A stretch of 64,000 nt of DNA from Marivibrio halodurans (lineage in GTDB: Bacteria; Pseudomonadota; Alphaproteobacteria; UBA8366; Aestuariispiraceae). Of this stretch, positions 56,177-64,000 are shown in pieces (the stretch's first letter is position 1; the number at the start of each line of letters is the position of its first letter). The DNA lies in assembly GCF_017963645.1 (NCBI RefSeq), contig NZ_JAGMWN010000006.1, positions 124,001 to 188,000 of the forward strand. Direction: 5' to 3'. The notes under the pieces were generated by a model. That model was not told the origin of the DNA. It made no database searches and worked only from the letters and a program-made list of their open reading frames with translations. A program made the position numbers and the translations under genes.

Positions 56177-57319
56177 ATGGAGGCGGACGCGGCGGCGATG
56201 GCCGACGGGGAGCAGCAATCTGGCGTGAGCGCCTTGCCGGAAACCTTCCAGCAACGCGGCATCGCGGCGCCCTTCACCACGCGCGTGCTGAGTTTCGCGC
56301 GGTATCGGCGTGCGCATGGCGCGGCCGATGTCCTGGTGCCTGGTCTCGGCGGCGGGACGGCCGTTTATGTCATTCCCTTCAAGGCGCTGCCGTCGGTCTT
56401 CTCGATGACGGTCTATGATCGCGCGGTGCATGAGCAACTGACCGCGATTCATGTCGTCACCCCGCTTACCATGCGCAAGGTGGCCTTGCAGGTGGCGGAG
56501 ACCGGCCTGGGCGGTCCCCGCCCGATGCGTCGCGCCCGGCAATGGCGCGATGAACAGGAGGCCCTGCGCAACAAGATCCTGTTCGAACTCATCAAATCGG
56601 CCGTCGCGCAACTCGGCGGCAAGGACGCGGCCGCGCATGCGATGGACGAGCGCACCATGATGACCCCGGAAGGATTGAGCGCGGCGCGCAACGCCCTCAA
56701 GGGCTTCGCCAGTCAAGCACAGGTCAGCGCCGGGGAAATTATTCAGCGACTGGAGATCTGGGCCGATCTGACCGTCGTCATCGGCCCACCGAGCGGCGCG
56801 CCGATGAAGGGTCCGCTTACCGCCATGATCGAGCAGATCGAGGCGCTGGCCGAGGCGCTGGCCCAATGGCTGGGGCCCGAACCGCCGGATACCGCCGAAA
56901 TGGCCCAACGCACCGCCATGGCCGCCCGGATGGTGGCGAAGGAGGCCCGTGCCGTGCTCGACCGGCTCGTCGGCAGCGCGAACGCCATGAGCGAGCCGTT
57001 GCAGGGTTGGGACAAGGCGCGGGTTCAGATCAATCGACGGGTGGAGCGGATCAGCTATCTGCTCGACGGGTGGCAGCGTATCCTGGATATGTGGGACGCC
57101 GCCCAGCGCGCCGACCGCCACCAGCAGCGCGACGTCCTGGAAACCTTCGCCCAGCATATCCCGATCCTGCCGGTCGAGGCGGTGGGCGCCGATACGGGCT
57201 GGATCGAATTGCGCCGCAGCCAGGCGCGCTGGGTCAAGACCAGCCGCAACCGGCTCGATTCCGAGATCGACGACACCGTGCGCGAGAAGCTCGGCAATTT
57301 CCGCACGGAGGCGGTATGA
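56177..57319 (+). CDS. Unknown protein, first gene of an overlapping pair
   Basis: About 380 residues from the ATG at 56177 (MEADAAAMADGEQQ); other starts at 56063 and 56198 are possible. It has no signal peptide and no clear TM segment. A short beta-like patch (VLVPGLGGGTAVYVIPFKALPSVFSMTVYDRAVHE) is followed by long charged helices, with Trp/Arg-rich segments such as VERISYLLDGWQRILDMWDAAQR near the end. I recognise no family or catalytic motif. The stop overlaps the next ATG by 4 bp, so both products are made together. Confidence 0.75.
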   Translation: MEADAAAMADGEQQSGVSALPETFQQRGIAAPFTTRVLSFARYRRAHGAADVLVPGLGGGTAVYVIPFKALPSVFSMTVYDRAVHEQLTAIHVVTPLTMRKVALQVAETGLGGPRPMRRARQWRDEQEALRNKILFELIKSAVAQLGGKDAAAHAMDERTMMTPEGLSAARNALKGFASQAQVSAGEIIQRLEIWADLTVVIGPPSGAPMKGPLTAMIEQIEALAEALAQWLGPEPPDTAEMAQRTAMAARMVAKEARAVLDRLVGSANAMSEPLQGWDKARVQINRRVERISYLLDGWQRILDMWDAAQRADRHQQRDVLETFAQHIPILPVEAVGADTGWIELRRSQARWVKTSRNRLDSEIDDTVREKLGNFRTEAV

Positions 57320-58719
57320 GCGTCGACGCCGCCGCGCAGTTGACCCAGTTCGTAAGGGATTTGCCCGAAGCCTCGCTCAAGAAGCTCGCGGCGACGATCG
57401 AACTCGACCGGGGCGAGAACCGCTACGGCCTGCCGCATGACGCGATCATGCGAATCCTGCGCCCCCGCCTGGCGGAGATCCGCGCGCCGCGCATCTTCAC
57501 CCCGCAGCGTATCCTATGCGTGCCCTTCGAGGACATGCTGGTCATCAAGGACGAGGGATACAAGGAGACGGGCCACATCCTGCGCGCCTCGATCATGCCG
57601 ATGTGGAGCCTGCTGACCGAGGAACTGATTCCCGAGGATTGGCCGGCGCTGGCGGAGGAATTCGCGGAATCCCAGAAGGCGGACCAGGAGGACCGGCGCG
57701 ACGCATCCGCATCCGCGATCTGGCATTCGGCCGCCGAGGCACTCGGCGCGTGGGTCGCGGAACAGGAGGCCGATCCGGAGGTCCTGCGCCGGGCGATCAA
57801 GAAGCTGGGCGGTACCCGCGTGATCGAGGACATCAAGGAGATGGCCTATACCCTGGAGATCGCCGACACGCTCGAGGCGGCCAAGGCGGGGCTCCCGCGC
57901 AAGCCGATCCTGAACCTGAGTCAGGAGCAAGTCGTGATCCTGAAGCGGTATTACGATCAGGTGGTCGAGCAGAATCCGGGCCGCGAGCTTTATTTCATGT
58001 TGGCGATCATGGGCCGGCTGCTGCAACCCTTCCCGATCCTGAAGCTGGTGCGCGCCATCACGCGCAAACTCGACGACACGCTCGCCAGCCGGTCCGATCT
58101 GGCGACCGTCGGCAATAAGGTGATCCGCGCGCTGGAGGAGGACGCGGAGAAGGTCGCCCGGGTCGCCGAGGAGACCGACAGCACCGAGGAAGAACTGATG
58201 AGCCGTACCCGGCGCTTCGCCGCCGCCTTCAAGGGGATAACGACGGATATCGGCATTCGCCGGGATGGGGATTGGGGCAAGCGGATGTATGCCTGCCGCA
58301 CCATGGTCTCCGAGGCGGTGGAACATATGATCCTGTCCGATGCCACCCAGGTCGTCCTGTCCGTGCTGCCGAAGAGCGGCACCCGCGCGACCGCCGATTT
58401 CAGCAAGGAACCGGACGAGAACCGCTTCGAACGCTCCGAGCGCCGCGCGCGCGCCATCGGCGAGGCGATGGGCATCGCGGAGGAGATCGGCCTGCAATCG
58501 GCCTGTGCCAGCACCGTCAACGAATTGCGCAAGGACCTCAATAACTACGCCGCGCGCATTATCGCCCGCCTGCCGAAGACGGAGGACCATGAACGCGGCA
58601 ACGCGCGCGCGCACCTGGCCTGCGCGGTGCGGCTGATCGAACTGATCACCAATTCGGACGAGGCGGATTTGCTGCGTCGGCGCGGCAATGCCGCCCTCGA
58701 CAAGAAGACGATGAGCTGA
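57316..58719 (+). CDS. Unknown protein, second gene of an overlapping pair
   Basis: 467 residues, soluble and mostly helical. Near residue 60 it has RILCVPFEDMLVIKDEG, resembling the VYVIPFKALPS of its partner, so the two may share a distant domain. Later parts include LYFMLAIMGRLLQPFPILKLVRAITRKLDDTL and a long acidic helix (EEDAEKVARVAEETDSTEEELMSR). One Cys (TMVSEAVEHM region) and others are scattered, not in a metal pattern. No known motif. It ends 24 bp before the convergent DUF3501 gene. Confidence 0.78.
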   Translation: MSVDAAAQLTQFVRDLPEASLKKLAATIELDRGENRYGLPHDAIMRILRPRLAEIRAPRIFTPQRILCVPFEDMLVIKDEGYKETGHILRASIMPMWSLLTEELIPEDWPALAEEFAESQKADQEDRRDASASAIWHSAAEALGAWVAEQEADPEVLRRAIKKLGGTRVIEDIKEMAYTLEIADTLEAAKAGLPRKPILNLSQEQVVILKRYYDQVVEQNPGRELYFMLAIMGRLLQPFPILKLVRAITRKLDDTLASRSDLATVGNKVIRALEEDAEKVARVAEETDSTEEELMSRTRRFAAAFKGITTDIGIRRDGDWGKRMYACRTMVSEAVEHMILSDATQVVLSVLPKSGTRATADFSKEPDENRFERSERRARAIGEAMGIAEEIGLQSACASTVNELRKDLNNYAARIIARLPKTEDHERGNARAHLACAVRLIELITNSDEADLLRRRGNAALDKKTMS

Positions 58720-58743
58720 GGCGCCCCGCCGCGCCGCGCGCCC

Positions 58744-59355
58744 TCAATCCAAATCGGCCGCCAGGGAAGCCCGCGTCGCCTCCTGCACCTTGACCATATG
58801 GCCATATTGCGGGTGGCTGAAGCCGATCACCAGATCCTGGTCCGGTGTCTTGAGCGCTGCGGCCTGCGCGTCGGTGAAGGGGAAATGGATGAATTGCACG
58901 CTGGAGGCCTTGCCGTCGGCGGTCGTACGGTCGACATCCTCCTCCGGCTTGCCGACGATCTCGTGATCGCCGAAACGCAGGAACATCGTCTCCTCGATCC
59001 CGCCCAGCTTGGCCAGGAAGGCATGACGGCGGACAGGGTCGTCGATCTCGAACATCACGGTGACGACCAGTTCGCGGCCGTTCGGCACCATGCCGGCATA
59101 GGCACGCAACTCATCCTCGATCTGCTCCTCGCCGCCCCGCTCGATATAGAGCATCTCGTTGATCTGATGCACCATCGTCTCGAAGCATTCGAAATAGCAG
59201 GTGGCGACGGGGCCGACCTCGACACGGCGGGGCCGCTTGATGGCGAGCAGTTGCGCGCGCTTCTCCTTGCGAACCGGCGCATAGGCGTCGGGCAGGGTCA
59301 GGTCCCCGCGGTCCAGGCTGCGCTTGGCGGATCGCTGCGGTTGGGTGACTTCCAT
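58744..59355 (-). CDS. DUF3501 family protein
   Basis: 203 residues. The sequence LDRGDLTLPDAYAPVRKEKRAQLLAIKRPRRVEVGPVATCYFECFETMVHQINEML is the DUF3501 pattern. This family is found next to rubrerythrin and a GlpC/HdrD-like Fe-S protein, as it is here. It is soluble, with no redox motif of its own. It is transcribed in the same direction as the two other members, with the tandem repeat between it and the Fe-S gene. Function is unknown; association with an oxidative-stress or electron-transfer set is inferred from context. Confidence 0.85.
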   Translation of the reverse strand: MEVTQPQRSAKRSLDRGDLTLPDAYAPVRKEKRAQLLAIKRPRRVEVGPVATCYFECFETMVHQINEMLYIERGGEEQIEDELRAYAGMVPNGRELVVTVMFEIDDPVRRHAFLAKLGGIEETMFLRFGDHEIVGKPEEDVDRTTADGKASSVQFIHFPFTDAQAAALKTPDQDLVIGFSHPQYGHMVKVQEATRASLAADLD

Positions 59356-59399
59356 GACGTCGTCTCTTTCCTACTCGGTCGCCGTCCGATCGGACTCAA

Positions 59400-59549
59400 G
59401 GGCCATAGGGGCCTTGGTCGGGCTAAAGGCCATAGGTCTTTGCCAGATCAAAGGCCATAGGCCTTGGTCGGATCAAAGGCCATAGGCTTTGGTCGGATCA
59501 AAGGCCATAGGCTTTGGTCGGGTCAAAGGCCATAGGCCTTGGCGAAGAT
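59400..59549. repeat. Six-copy 25-bp tandem repeat at the end of the Fe-S protein gene
   Basis: Near-identical 25-bp units start at about 59400, 59425, 59450, 59475, 59500 and 59525. Each contains AAAGGCCATAGG plus CTTTGGTCGGATC or a variant. The last unit covers the 3' end and stop codon (59523-59525) of the Fe-S gene, so the array looks like repeated copying of the gene end. In two copies AAGGCC-ATA-GGCCTT is a perfect hairpin. The array lies between this gene and DUF3501. Confidence 0.9.
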
Positions 59550-60881
59550 CGTGATCGGATGGGGCGAGGTTTCCGGCAGGGCGGCTTTCTCCGCCTCGTC
59601 CTTGGCGGAAGCCTCCATCCCCTGCGCGATGTGCAGCCCCGCCAGCGGGCATTCGGAGGCGACATATTTCGCCTTGCCGTTCGCCTTGGCCTGACGGAAG
59701 ACGGGGCGGCCGACCTTCATCCCGACCTCGAAATTCTCCTTCATCACGCCCCAGCTTCCGCCATGGCCGGAGCAACGCTCGACCACGGTCAAATCGATCT
59801 CGGGGATCAGGCGCATCATCTCGCTCGCCTTCTGGCCCATGTTCTGGGCGCGGGCGTGGCAGGCGATATGGATGGCGACCGGCCCGTCGAGGGGCTTCAG
59901 CCCCTCGGCCAACCCCTCCGACTTGGCGAGAGCGACGATATATTCGCTGGCATCGCGCGTCGCGGCGGAGAGCTTCCTGATCTTATCGTCGTCCGGCACG
60001 ACCAGCGGCCATTCGAATTTCAGCATCAGCGCGCAGGAGGGGACCAGCGCGATCACCTCGTAGCCGTCATCGACATACTTCTCCATGAAGGCGGCGACGC
60101 GCTTCGCCTTCTCGGCCACATCCTGGACGGCGCCCTGTTCCATCTGGGGCATGCCGCAGCATTCGGGATAGACCACCTCGGCCGCGATGCCGTTCTTGGC
60201 CAGCACGCCGAGCAGCGCCTCCCCGACCTCCGGCGTGTTGTAGTTGCCATAGCAGGTGGCATAGACCACCGCCTTGCGCTTGCCCGCGGCCGGGGCGGAC
60301 TCGTTCACCACCGGCGGGTTCGCCTTGGCTCGCGCGACCAGTGTCTTGCCGGTATAGGGCGGCAGGACGGCGTCGCGATGGACGTCGGCGATCTTCTCCA
60401 TCATCGGCCGGGTCACGGCGTTGCCGCGCCGCGTCGCCCAATTGGCGATGCCGGAAAGGGCGCCGGTGGCGAGCTTACCGTTGCGGTCGGTATCGGTGAG
60501 CTGCTTCTCCGCGAAACCGCTGCCCTTCTTGGCATGCTCCACCGCGCGATAGCGCAGCATCAGATGCGGGAAGTCCAGGTTGAACTCGTGCGGCGGCACG
60601 TAGGGGCACTTCACCATGAAGCACATGTCGCAGAGCGTGCAGGCATCCACGACCGGCTTGAAATCCTTGCTGTCGACGGTATCCAGCTCGCCCGACTCGC
60701 TCTCGTCGATCAGATCGAAGAGGCGCGGGAAGCTGTCGCACAGATTGAAGCAGCGGCGGCATCCGTGACAGATGTCGAAGACGCGCCGCAATTCCTCGTC
60801 GAGCTTCGCCTCGTCGAAAAATTCGGGGTTCCGCCAGTCGATCGGGTGGCGCACCGGCGCCTCGAGACTGCCTTCGCTCAT
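59523..60881 (-). CDS. (Fe-S)-binding protein, GlpC/HdrD-like with two CCG domains
   Basis: 452 residues from the ATG at 60881. Two N-terminal ferredoxin-like clusters: CHGCRRCFNLCDSFP and CTLCDMCFMVKCPYVPP. Two C-terminal CCG domains: YPECCGMPQMEQG and ERCSGHGGSWGVM, with CYGNYNTPEVG and CHARAQNMG nearby, resembling the catalytic-type cysteine-rich domains of heterodisulfide reductase and glycerol-3-phosphate dehydrogenase GlpC. A likely role is electron transfer to rubrerythrin or a membrane quinone. The C terminus (FAKAYGL) lies in the tandem repeat. A start at 60929 is possible but adds Arg-rich sequence. Confidence 0.88.
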   Translation of the reverse strand: MSEGSLEAPVRHPIDWRNPEFFDEAKLDEELRRVFDICHGCRRCFNLCDSFPRLFDLIDESESGELDTVDSKDFKPVVDACTLCDMCFMVKCPYVPPHEFNLDFPHLMLRYRAVEHAKKGSGFAEKQLTDTDRNGKLATGALSGIANWATRRGNAVTRPMMEKIADVHRDAVLPPYTGKTLVARAKANPPVVNESAPAAGKRKAVVYATCYGNYNTPEVGEALLGVLAKNGIAAEVVYPECCGMPQMEQGAVQDVAEKAKRVAAFMEKYVDDGYEVIALVPSCALMLKFEWPLVVPDDDKIRKLSAATRDASEYIVALAKSEGLAEGLKPLDGPVAIHIACHARAQNMGQKASEMMRLIPEIDLTVVERCSGHGGSWGVMKENFEVGMKVGRPVFRQAKANGKAKYVASECPLAGLHIAQGMEASAKDEAEKAALPETSPHPITIFAKAYGL

Positions 60882-61264
60882 GGAACGACATCCTTCATGG
60901 CTGACCGGCCGTCGCCGGCATTCTCGCACGGACCGGTCAGGGCCAATTCAATCGGATCGCCGCGACCGGGTCGGATCGCTTCCAACCCGGCGTAAAGACA
61001 CCGAGGAGCATCGGCGTCTCCCGCCATCCCGCTTCGCGACATGCCCGTTCCCGGGTGGTCGTCGCGCGGGGCGGTGGCGCACCCCTTCGCGCCGGCCCCA
61101 TTGGAAGGCGGGCAGGCATGGGGGCGGTCGGGACTCTCGACTATGGGCCCTGGCCGGACGGTTGGCCGATGGGGCGGCGACGCGCGGTGAACGGGCCGGC
61201 CGGAATCAACCGGGCCTCGTCCGCCGCGCGGGAAGCCGGCCGCGCCGATCGGCGCGGTCGCGCC
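60882..61264. other. Intergenic region between Fe-S gene and rubrerythrin
   Basis: 383 bp of GC-rich sequence. I see no supported ORF, terminator or clear promoter. The Fe-S gene may be read through from the rubrerythrin promoter or have its own. Confidence 0.4.
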
Positions 61265-61684
61265 TTAGCCGTCCAGGCTGTCGAGAGCCTTTTGGAAACG
61301 GCCGGCGTGGCTCTTCTCGGCCTTCGCCAGCGTCTCGAACCAGTCGGCGATCTCGTCGAAGCCTTCGTCACGGGCCGTACGGGCCATGCCCGGATACATG
61401 TCCGTGTACTCATGGGTCTCGCCCGCGATCGCCGCCTTCAGATTGGCGCCGGTCTCGCCGATCGGCTCGCCCGTGGCGGGGTCGCCGACCTCTTCCAGGA
61501 ACTCCAGGTGGCCATGCGCGTGGCCCGTCTCGCCTTCCGCGGTCGAGCGGAACACGGCGGCGACGTCGTTATAGCCCTCGACGTCCGCCTTCTGGGCGAA
61601 ATAGAGGTAGCGGCGGTTCGCCTGGCTCTCGCCGGAGAAGGCGTCCTTCAGATTCTGCTCGGTCTTGCTGCCCTTCAGCGACAT
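61265..61684 (-). CDS. Rubrerythrin-family protein without rubredoxin domain
   Basis: 139 residues from the ATG at 61684. A four-helix ferritin-like diiron domain: [34 protein letters not shown] (first ExxH), [14 protein letters not shown] and [15 protein letters not shown] (second ExxH). The C-terminal rubredoxin domain of classical rubrerythrin is missing, so electrons must come from another protein, possibly the adjacent Fe-S protein. It likely reduces hydrogen peroxide. Its promoter has an Irr-type box, tying it to iron status. Confidence 0.93.
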   Translation of the reverse strand: MSLKGSKTEQNLKDAFSGESQANRRYLYFAQKADVEGYNDVAAVFRSTAEGETGHAHGHLEFLEEVGDPATGEPIGETGANLKAAIAGETHEYTDMYPGMARTARDEGFDEIADWFETLAKAEKSHAGRFQKALDSLDG

Positions 61685-61828
61685 TGGGGTCTCTCCATCC
61701 GTTCTGTGACACGGCTTCCTTGGCGAAGCCCGATGGTATTTCGTGGTACGCGGCGGCTCGACCGCCACGAACGGGTGTCCGAATTCGGCCCTGCGGCGCG
61801 AACAGCACGACCGGCCCGGAACAAGGGA

Positions 61829-61857
61829 ACTATGCCCCGGGCCGCTATCGCTGTCAA
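61829..61857 (-). promoter_or_regulatory. Promoter of the rubrerythrin gene
   Basis: On the minus strand, TTGACA (61857-61852), a 17-bp spacer and CATAGT (61834-61829). The start would be about 140 nt before the rubrerythrin ATG. The Irr-type box touches the upstream side of the -35. Confidence 0.7.
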
Positions 61858-61880
61858 TTGTTTATAAAGGTTCTAAACAA
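61858..61880. promoter_or_regulatory. Irr box (iron control element-like operator)
   Basis: Arms TTGTTTATAA (61858-61867) and TTCTAAACAA (61871-61880) are complementary at nine of ten positions around AGG. The core, TTTATAA-N3-TTCTAAA, is one base away from the TTTAGAA-N3-TTCTAAA pattern of alphaproteobacterial Irr sites. The irr gene lies next to it. Confidence 0.65.
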
Positions 61881-61895
61881 AGCCAGAAGGCTTTG
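61878..61895 (-). terminator. Intrinsic terminator of irr
   Basis: On the minus strand CAAAGCC-TTCT-GGCTTTG forms a seven-pair hairpin followed by TTTAG. It overlaps the Irr box by three bases. A second hairpin, AGCTCTT/AAGAGCT (61924-61939), lies right after the irr stop. Confidence 0.65.
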
Positions 61896-61941
61896 CAATC
61901 GCGAGCGAAAATCGTTCGCAACTAGCTCTTGGAAGAGCTTG

Positions 61942-62370
61942 TCAGCGCTTCGCGTCGCCGAGACGGATGATCACGTCCACTTGCGAGATTTCGGTCCCTT
62001 CGGGCGGGCTCGGCAGGCCGCGCAGATCGAATTCCTCGCCGGGAATATCGACGAGATGCGCGCGCTCCTCATGGAAGAAATGATGGTGCGGACGCGTATT
62101 GGTATCAAAATAGGACCGGCCCGGCTCGACCACGACCTCGCGCAGCAGTCCGGCCTCCTTGAACTGATGCAGGGTGTTGTAGACGGTCGCCAGCGAAACC
62201 TTCACCCCCGCCTCGCGCGCGCCGGCATGCAACTGCTCGGCCGTCACATGGTGGTCGCCCTTGTCGAACAGCAGTTTCGCCAGCGACAGACGCTGACGGG
62301 TCGGCCGCAGCCCCACCGTCTTTAGGCGGGCCAGGGCGTCGGCATAGGGCTTCTCGGTGCTCGCGGTCAT
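61942..62370 (-). CDS. irr: Iron response regulator Irr (Fur family)
   Basis: 142 residues from the ATG at 62370. The Fur-type winged helix is GLRPTRQRLSLAKLLF, HVTAEQLHAGAREAGVKVSLATVYNTLHQFKEAGLLREV. The regulatory region has TRPHHHFFHEE, the His-rich motif of Irr that binds haem and metal. It lacks the Cys pairs of zinc-bound Fur. Irr acts in iron limitation and is inactivated by haem in rhizobia. The adjacent box and rubrerythrin gene are likely targets. Confidence 0.88.
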   Translation of the reverse strand: MTASTEKPYADALARLKTVGLRPTRQRLSLAKLLFDKGDHHVTAEQLHAGAREAGVKVSLATVYNTLHQFKEAGLLREVVVEPGRSYFDTNTRPHHHFFHEERAHLVDIPGEEFDLRGLPSPPEGTEISQVDVIIRLGDAKR

Positions 62371-62708
62371 ATAGATCGCCTGCTTTCTTGCCTGTACCGC
62401 GCGGGGCCGTCGGCGTCTTCTGCGCTTCCGGGGCAATCCCGCCGCATCGCCGGGACGATCCGTCACGGTCTTCTTCCATCATCCCAATCGCCTATATAGC
62501 CACGCCAATGCAAAAATTAAAGGGTCTTTTCAGTCCGATAGCCCATACTTTAGAAACGGTTGAAGCAACGAAGCCATCCCGGAAGCCCGAAACGGCATGA
62601 TTGCGCGATCGGCTATTTAGATTAAGTTCCGGCTGCTAACCGCAAGATATTGTGGCATAGTTCGTCCCTCACACTCGTTTCCCGCGACCGGCAGAAAGCC
62701 CGTCACCA
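62371..62708. promoter_or_regulatory. Divergent promoter region of irr and mrcA
   Basis: 338 bp, AT-rich between about 62500 and 62650. On the minus strand TATATA, 16-17 bp after a TTTAAT-like -35, may drive irr. TTTAGAA at 62549-62555 is a single Irr half-site, with no matching second half. No ORF is supported. Confidence 0.4.
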
Positions 62709-64000
62709 ATGACCGCGAAGAGATCTTCTCCGAAAGCTGCCTCGAAACCGGCTTCCCGCCGGAACGGCGCCGGCAAGGCACGTTCGGCCGGGGACCATCC
62801 CCCGGGCCGGCGCCCTCGGGGCCGGGGCGGCATCGGCAATGGTGGTGGAGGCGGGAGGCCGGCCGGCACGCGGCGTTGGCATTGGATGCGCGCGGCCGTC
62901 GCGGCCTCGATCTGGCTCGTCCTGTTCGCCGTCGGCGCCCTCGTCTGGTTCGGTTGGGACTTGCCCGACCCGGAGAAGCTGGCCGCCCGGACCGAGCGGA
63001 CGCCGATCGTGACCGTGGAGGCCGCCGACGGCACGCCGCTGCTGCGCCAGGGCCAGATCTATGGCGAGGCGCTGACGCTCGCCGAGGTCTCGCCGCATCT
63101 GCCCAAGGCCCTGCTGGCGACCGAGGATCGGCGCTTCTACGACCATCCGGGGATCGATCCGATCGGGCTGGCGCGCGCGCTTTGGGCCAACATCACGGCC
63201 GGCGGCATCCGCCAGGGCGGCAGCACGATCACCCAGCAGCTCGCCAAGAACCTGTTCCTGTCTCGCGAACGCACGATCCGGCGCAAGGTACAGGAAGTCA
63301 TGCTCGCCTTCTGGTTGGAACATGTCTTCACCAAGCGGCAGATTCTGGAAACCTACCTGAATCGCGTCTATCTCGGCGCCGGAACCTATGGCGTGGACGC
63401 CGCGGCACGGCGTTATTTCGGGATCGACGCGCGGAACCTGACGCTTTGGCAATCGGCGGTAATCGCCGGTCTGCCGAAGGCGCCTTCCGCCCTCAACCCC
63501 TTCGTCGCGCCCGAACGCGCGGCCGCGCGGGGCCGGGAGGTGTTGGAGAACATGGTCCAGGCCGGCTGGCTCGCCCCGGCGGAGGCCGAGGCCGCCGCGC
63601 GGCCCAGCGTGGAAACGCGGCGCACCGACGACGCCGGCCGGAACAGCCGCTGGTTCTCCGAATGGGCCATGGACCGCGCCGGCGACCTGCTGGGGGGGAT
63701 CGACCGGGATATCCGGGTCATCACCACGCTGGAGCCCGCCGCCCAGCGCGCGGCCGAAGCAGCCGCGGCGGAGATCGGCCCCGCGGCGCGGGCCAAGGGG
63801 GCGGGCCAGATGGCGCTCGTCGCGCTGCGGCCCGACGGGTCGGTGGCCGCGCTGCTCGGCGGGTACGACCGGCGGGAAAGCGCCTTCAACCGCGCCGTCC
63901 AGGCCCGGCGCCAACCGGGATCGACCTTCAAGCTCTTCGTCTATCTGGCCGGTTTCGCACAAGGGTTGTCGCCGGACGACATGATCGACGACCGCGCCAT
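62709..64000 (+). CDS. mrcA: Class A penicillin-binding protein 1A, 5' part
   Basis: 430 codons are visible; the gene runs past the window end. A basic Gly/Arg-rich cytoplasmic tail (residues 1-57) leads to one TM anchor (AAVAASIWLVLFAVGALVWFGW). The glycosyltransferase 51 domain has catalytic E139 in ATEDRRFYDHPG, GGSTITQQLAKNLFLS and RKVQEVMLAFWLE. The transpeptidase domain begins and its nucleophile is S405 in STFK. It polymerises and crosslinks peptidoglycan. The frame has no stop, so it is not broken within the window. Confidence 0.93.
   Translation, partial: MTAKRSSPKAASKPASRRNGAGKARSAGDHPPGRRPRGRGGIGNGGGGGRPAGTRRWHWMRAAVAASIWLVLFAVGALVWFGWDLPDPEKLAARTERTPIVTVEAADGTPLLRQGQIYGEALTLAEVSPHLPKALLATEDRRFYDHPGIDPIGLARALWANITAGGIRQGGSTITQQLAKNLFLSRERTIRRKVQEVMLAFWLEHVFTKRQILETYLNRVYLGAGTYGVDAAARRYFGIDARNLTLWQSAVIAGLPKAPSALNPFVAPERAAARGREVLENMVQAGWLAPAEAEAAARPSVETRRTDDAGRNSRWFSEWAMDRAGDLLGGIDRDIRVITTLEPAAQRAAEAAAAEIGPAARAKGAGQMALVALRPDGSVAALLGGYDRRESAFNRAVQARRQPGSTFKLFVYLAGFAQGLSPDDMIDDRA

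Noticed and set aside
59400-59549. CRISPR array
   Set aside because: The 25-bp units are directly adjacent without spacers and there are no cas genes.

Overview
The window is a stretch of alphaproteobacterial chromosome with high GC, most likely from a free-living, motile, possibly marine Rhodospirillales-type bacterium. The evidence is gene content and order: the ubiB-ubiE/mutM-echA-rpsT-dnaA neighbourhood, the dnaA-dnaN-recF-gyrB run, a complete System I cytochrome c maturation set with CcmI, an Irr-type Fur regulator, GlnD, CheZ and a NaChBac-type sodium channel. Codons strongly favour G or C in third position. A few AT-rich intergenic patches stand out. There are no insertion sequences, prophage genes, CRISPR arrays, tRNA or rRNA genes.

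Layout. 1-5 kb: the 3' end of a ComM/YifB ATPase, then a MATE exporter, CobD and a degenerate EAL protein on the minus strand. 5.0-6.4 kb: a three-gene cobalt-type nitrile hydratase/thiocyanate hydrolase operon with a split beta subunit. 6.4-11 kb: rpmI-rplT, then pheS-pheT. 11-16.4 kb: a J-domain protein, an in-frame fusion of an XRE helix-turn-helix to prephenate dehydratase, a voltage-gated sodium channel and two paralogous membrane diguanylate cyclases. 16.4-28.5 kb: housekeeping genes (rlmN, EamA transporter, argB, Rrf2 regulator, dut, coaBC, ubiB, ubiE, mutM, echA, rpsT, TetR). 28.5-29.4 kb: a long gene-free region upstream of dnaA, rich in repeats and palindromes. 29.4-36.2 kb: dnaA, dnaN, recF, gyrB. 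36.6-38.4 kb: a LysR regulator and CheZ. 38.4-46.3 kb: ccmA-ccmB and ccmC-D-E-F-G-H-I, all leftward. 46.4-56 kb: glnD, SelO pseudokinase, an ABC-F ATPase, meaB, a GNAT enzyme and an Lrp/AsnC regulator. 56.2-58.7 kb: two overlapping genes of unknown function. 58.7-62.4 kb: a leftward iron/redox set (irr, rubrerythrin, Fe-S protein, DUF3501). 62.7 kb to the end: the start of a class A penicillin-binding protein.

How the genes fit together. Most genes are core metabolism and replication. The accessory interest is in six places: the split nitrile hydratase/thiocyanate hydrolase, the XRE-prephenate dehydratase fusion, the sodium channel, the repeat-rich dnaA leader, the unknown gene pair at 56.2-58.7 kb, and the irr-rubrerythrin region. 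In the last, a near-perfect Irr-type operator abuts a TTGACA-N17-CATAGT promoter and overlaps the irr terminator. A six-copy 25-bp tandem repeat at 59.4-59.55 kb has grown out of the 3' end of the Fe-S protein gene. I see no canonical DnaA-box cluster, so I do not call an origin here.
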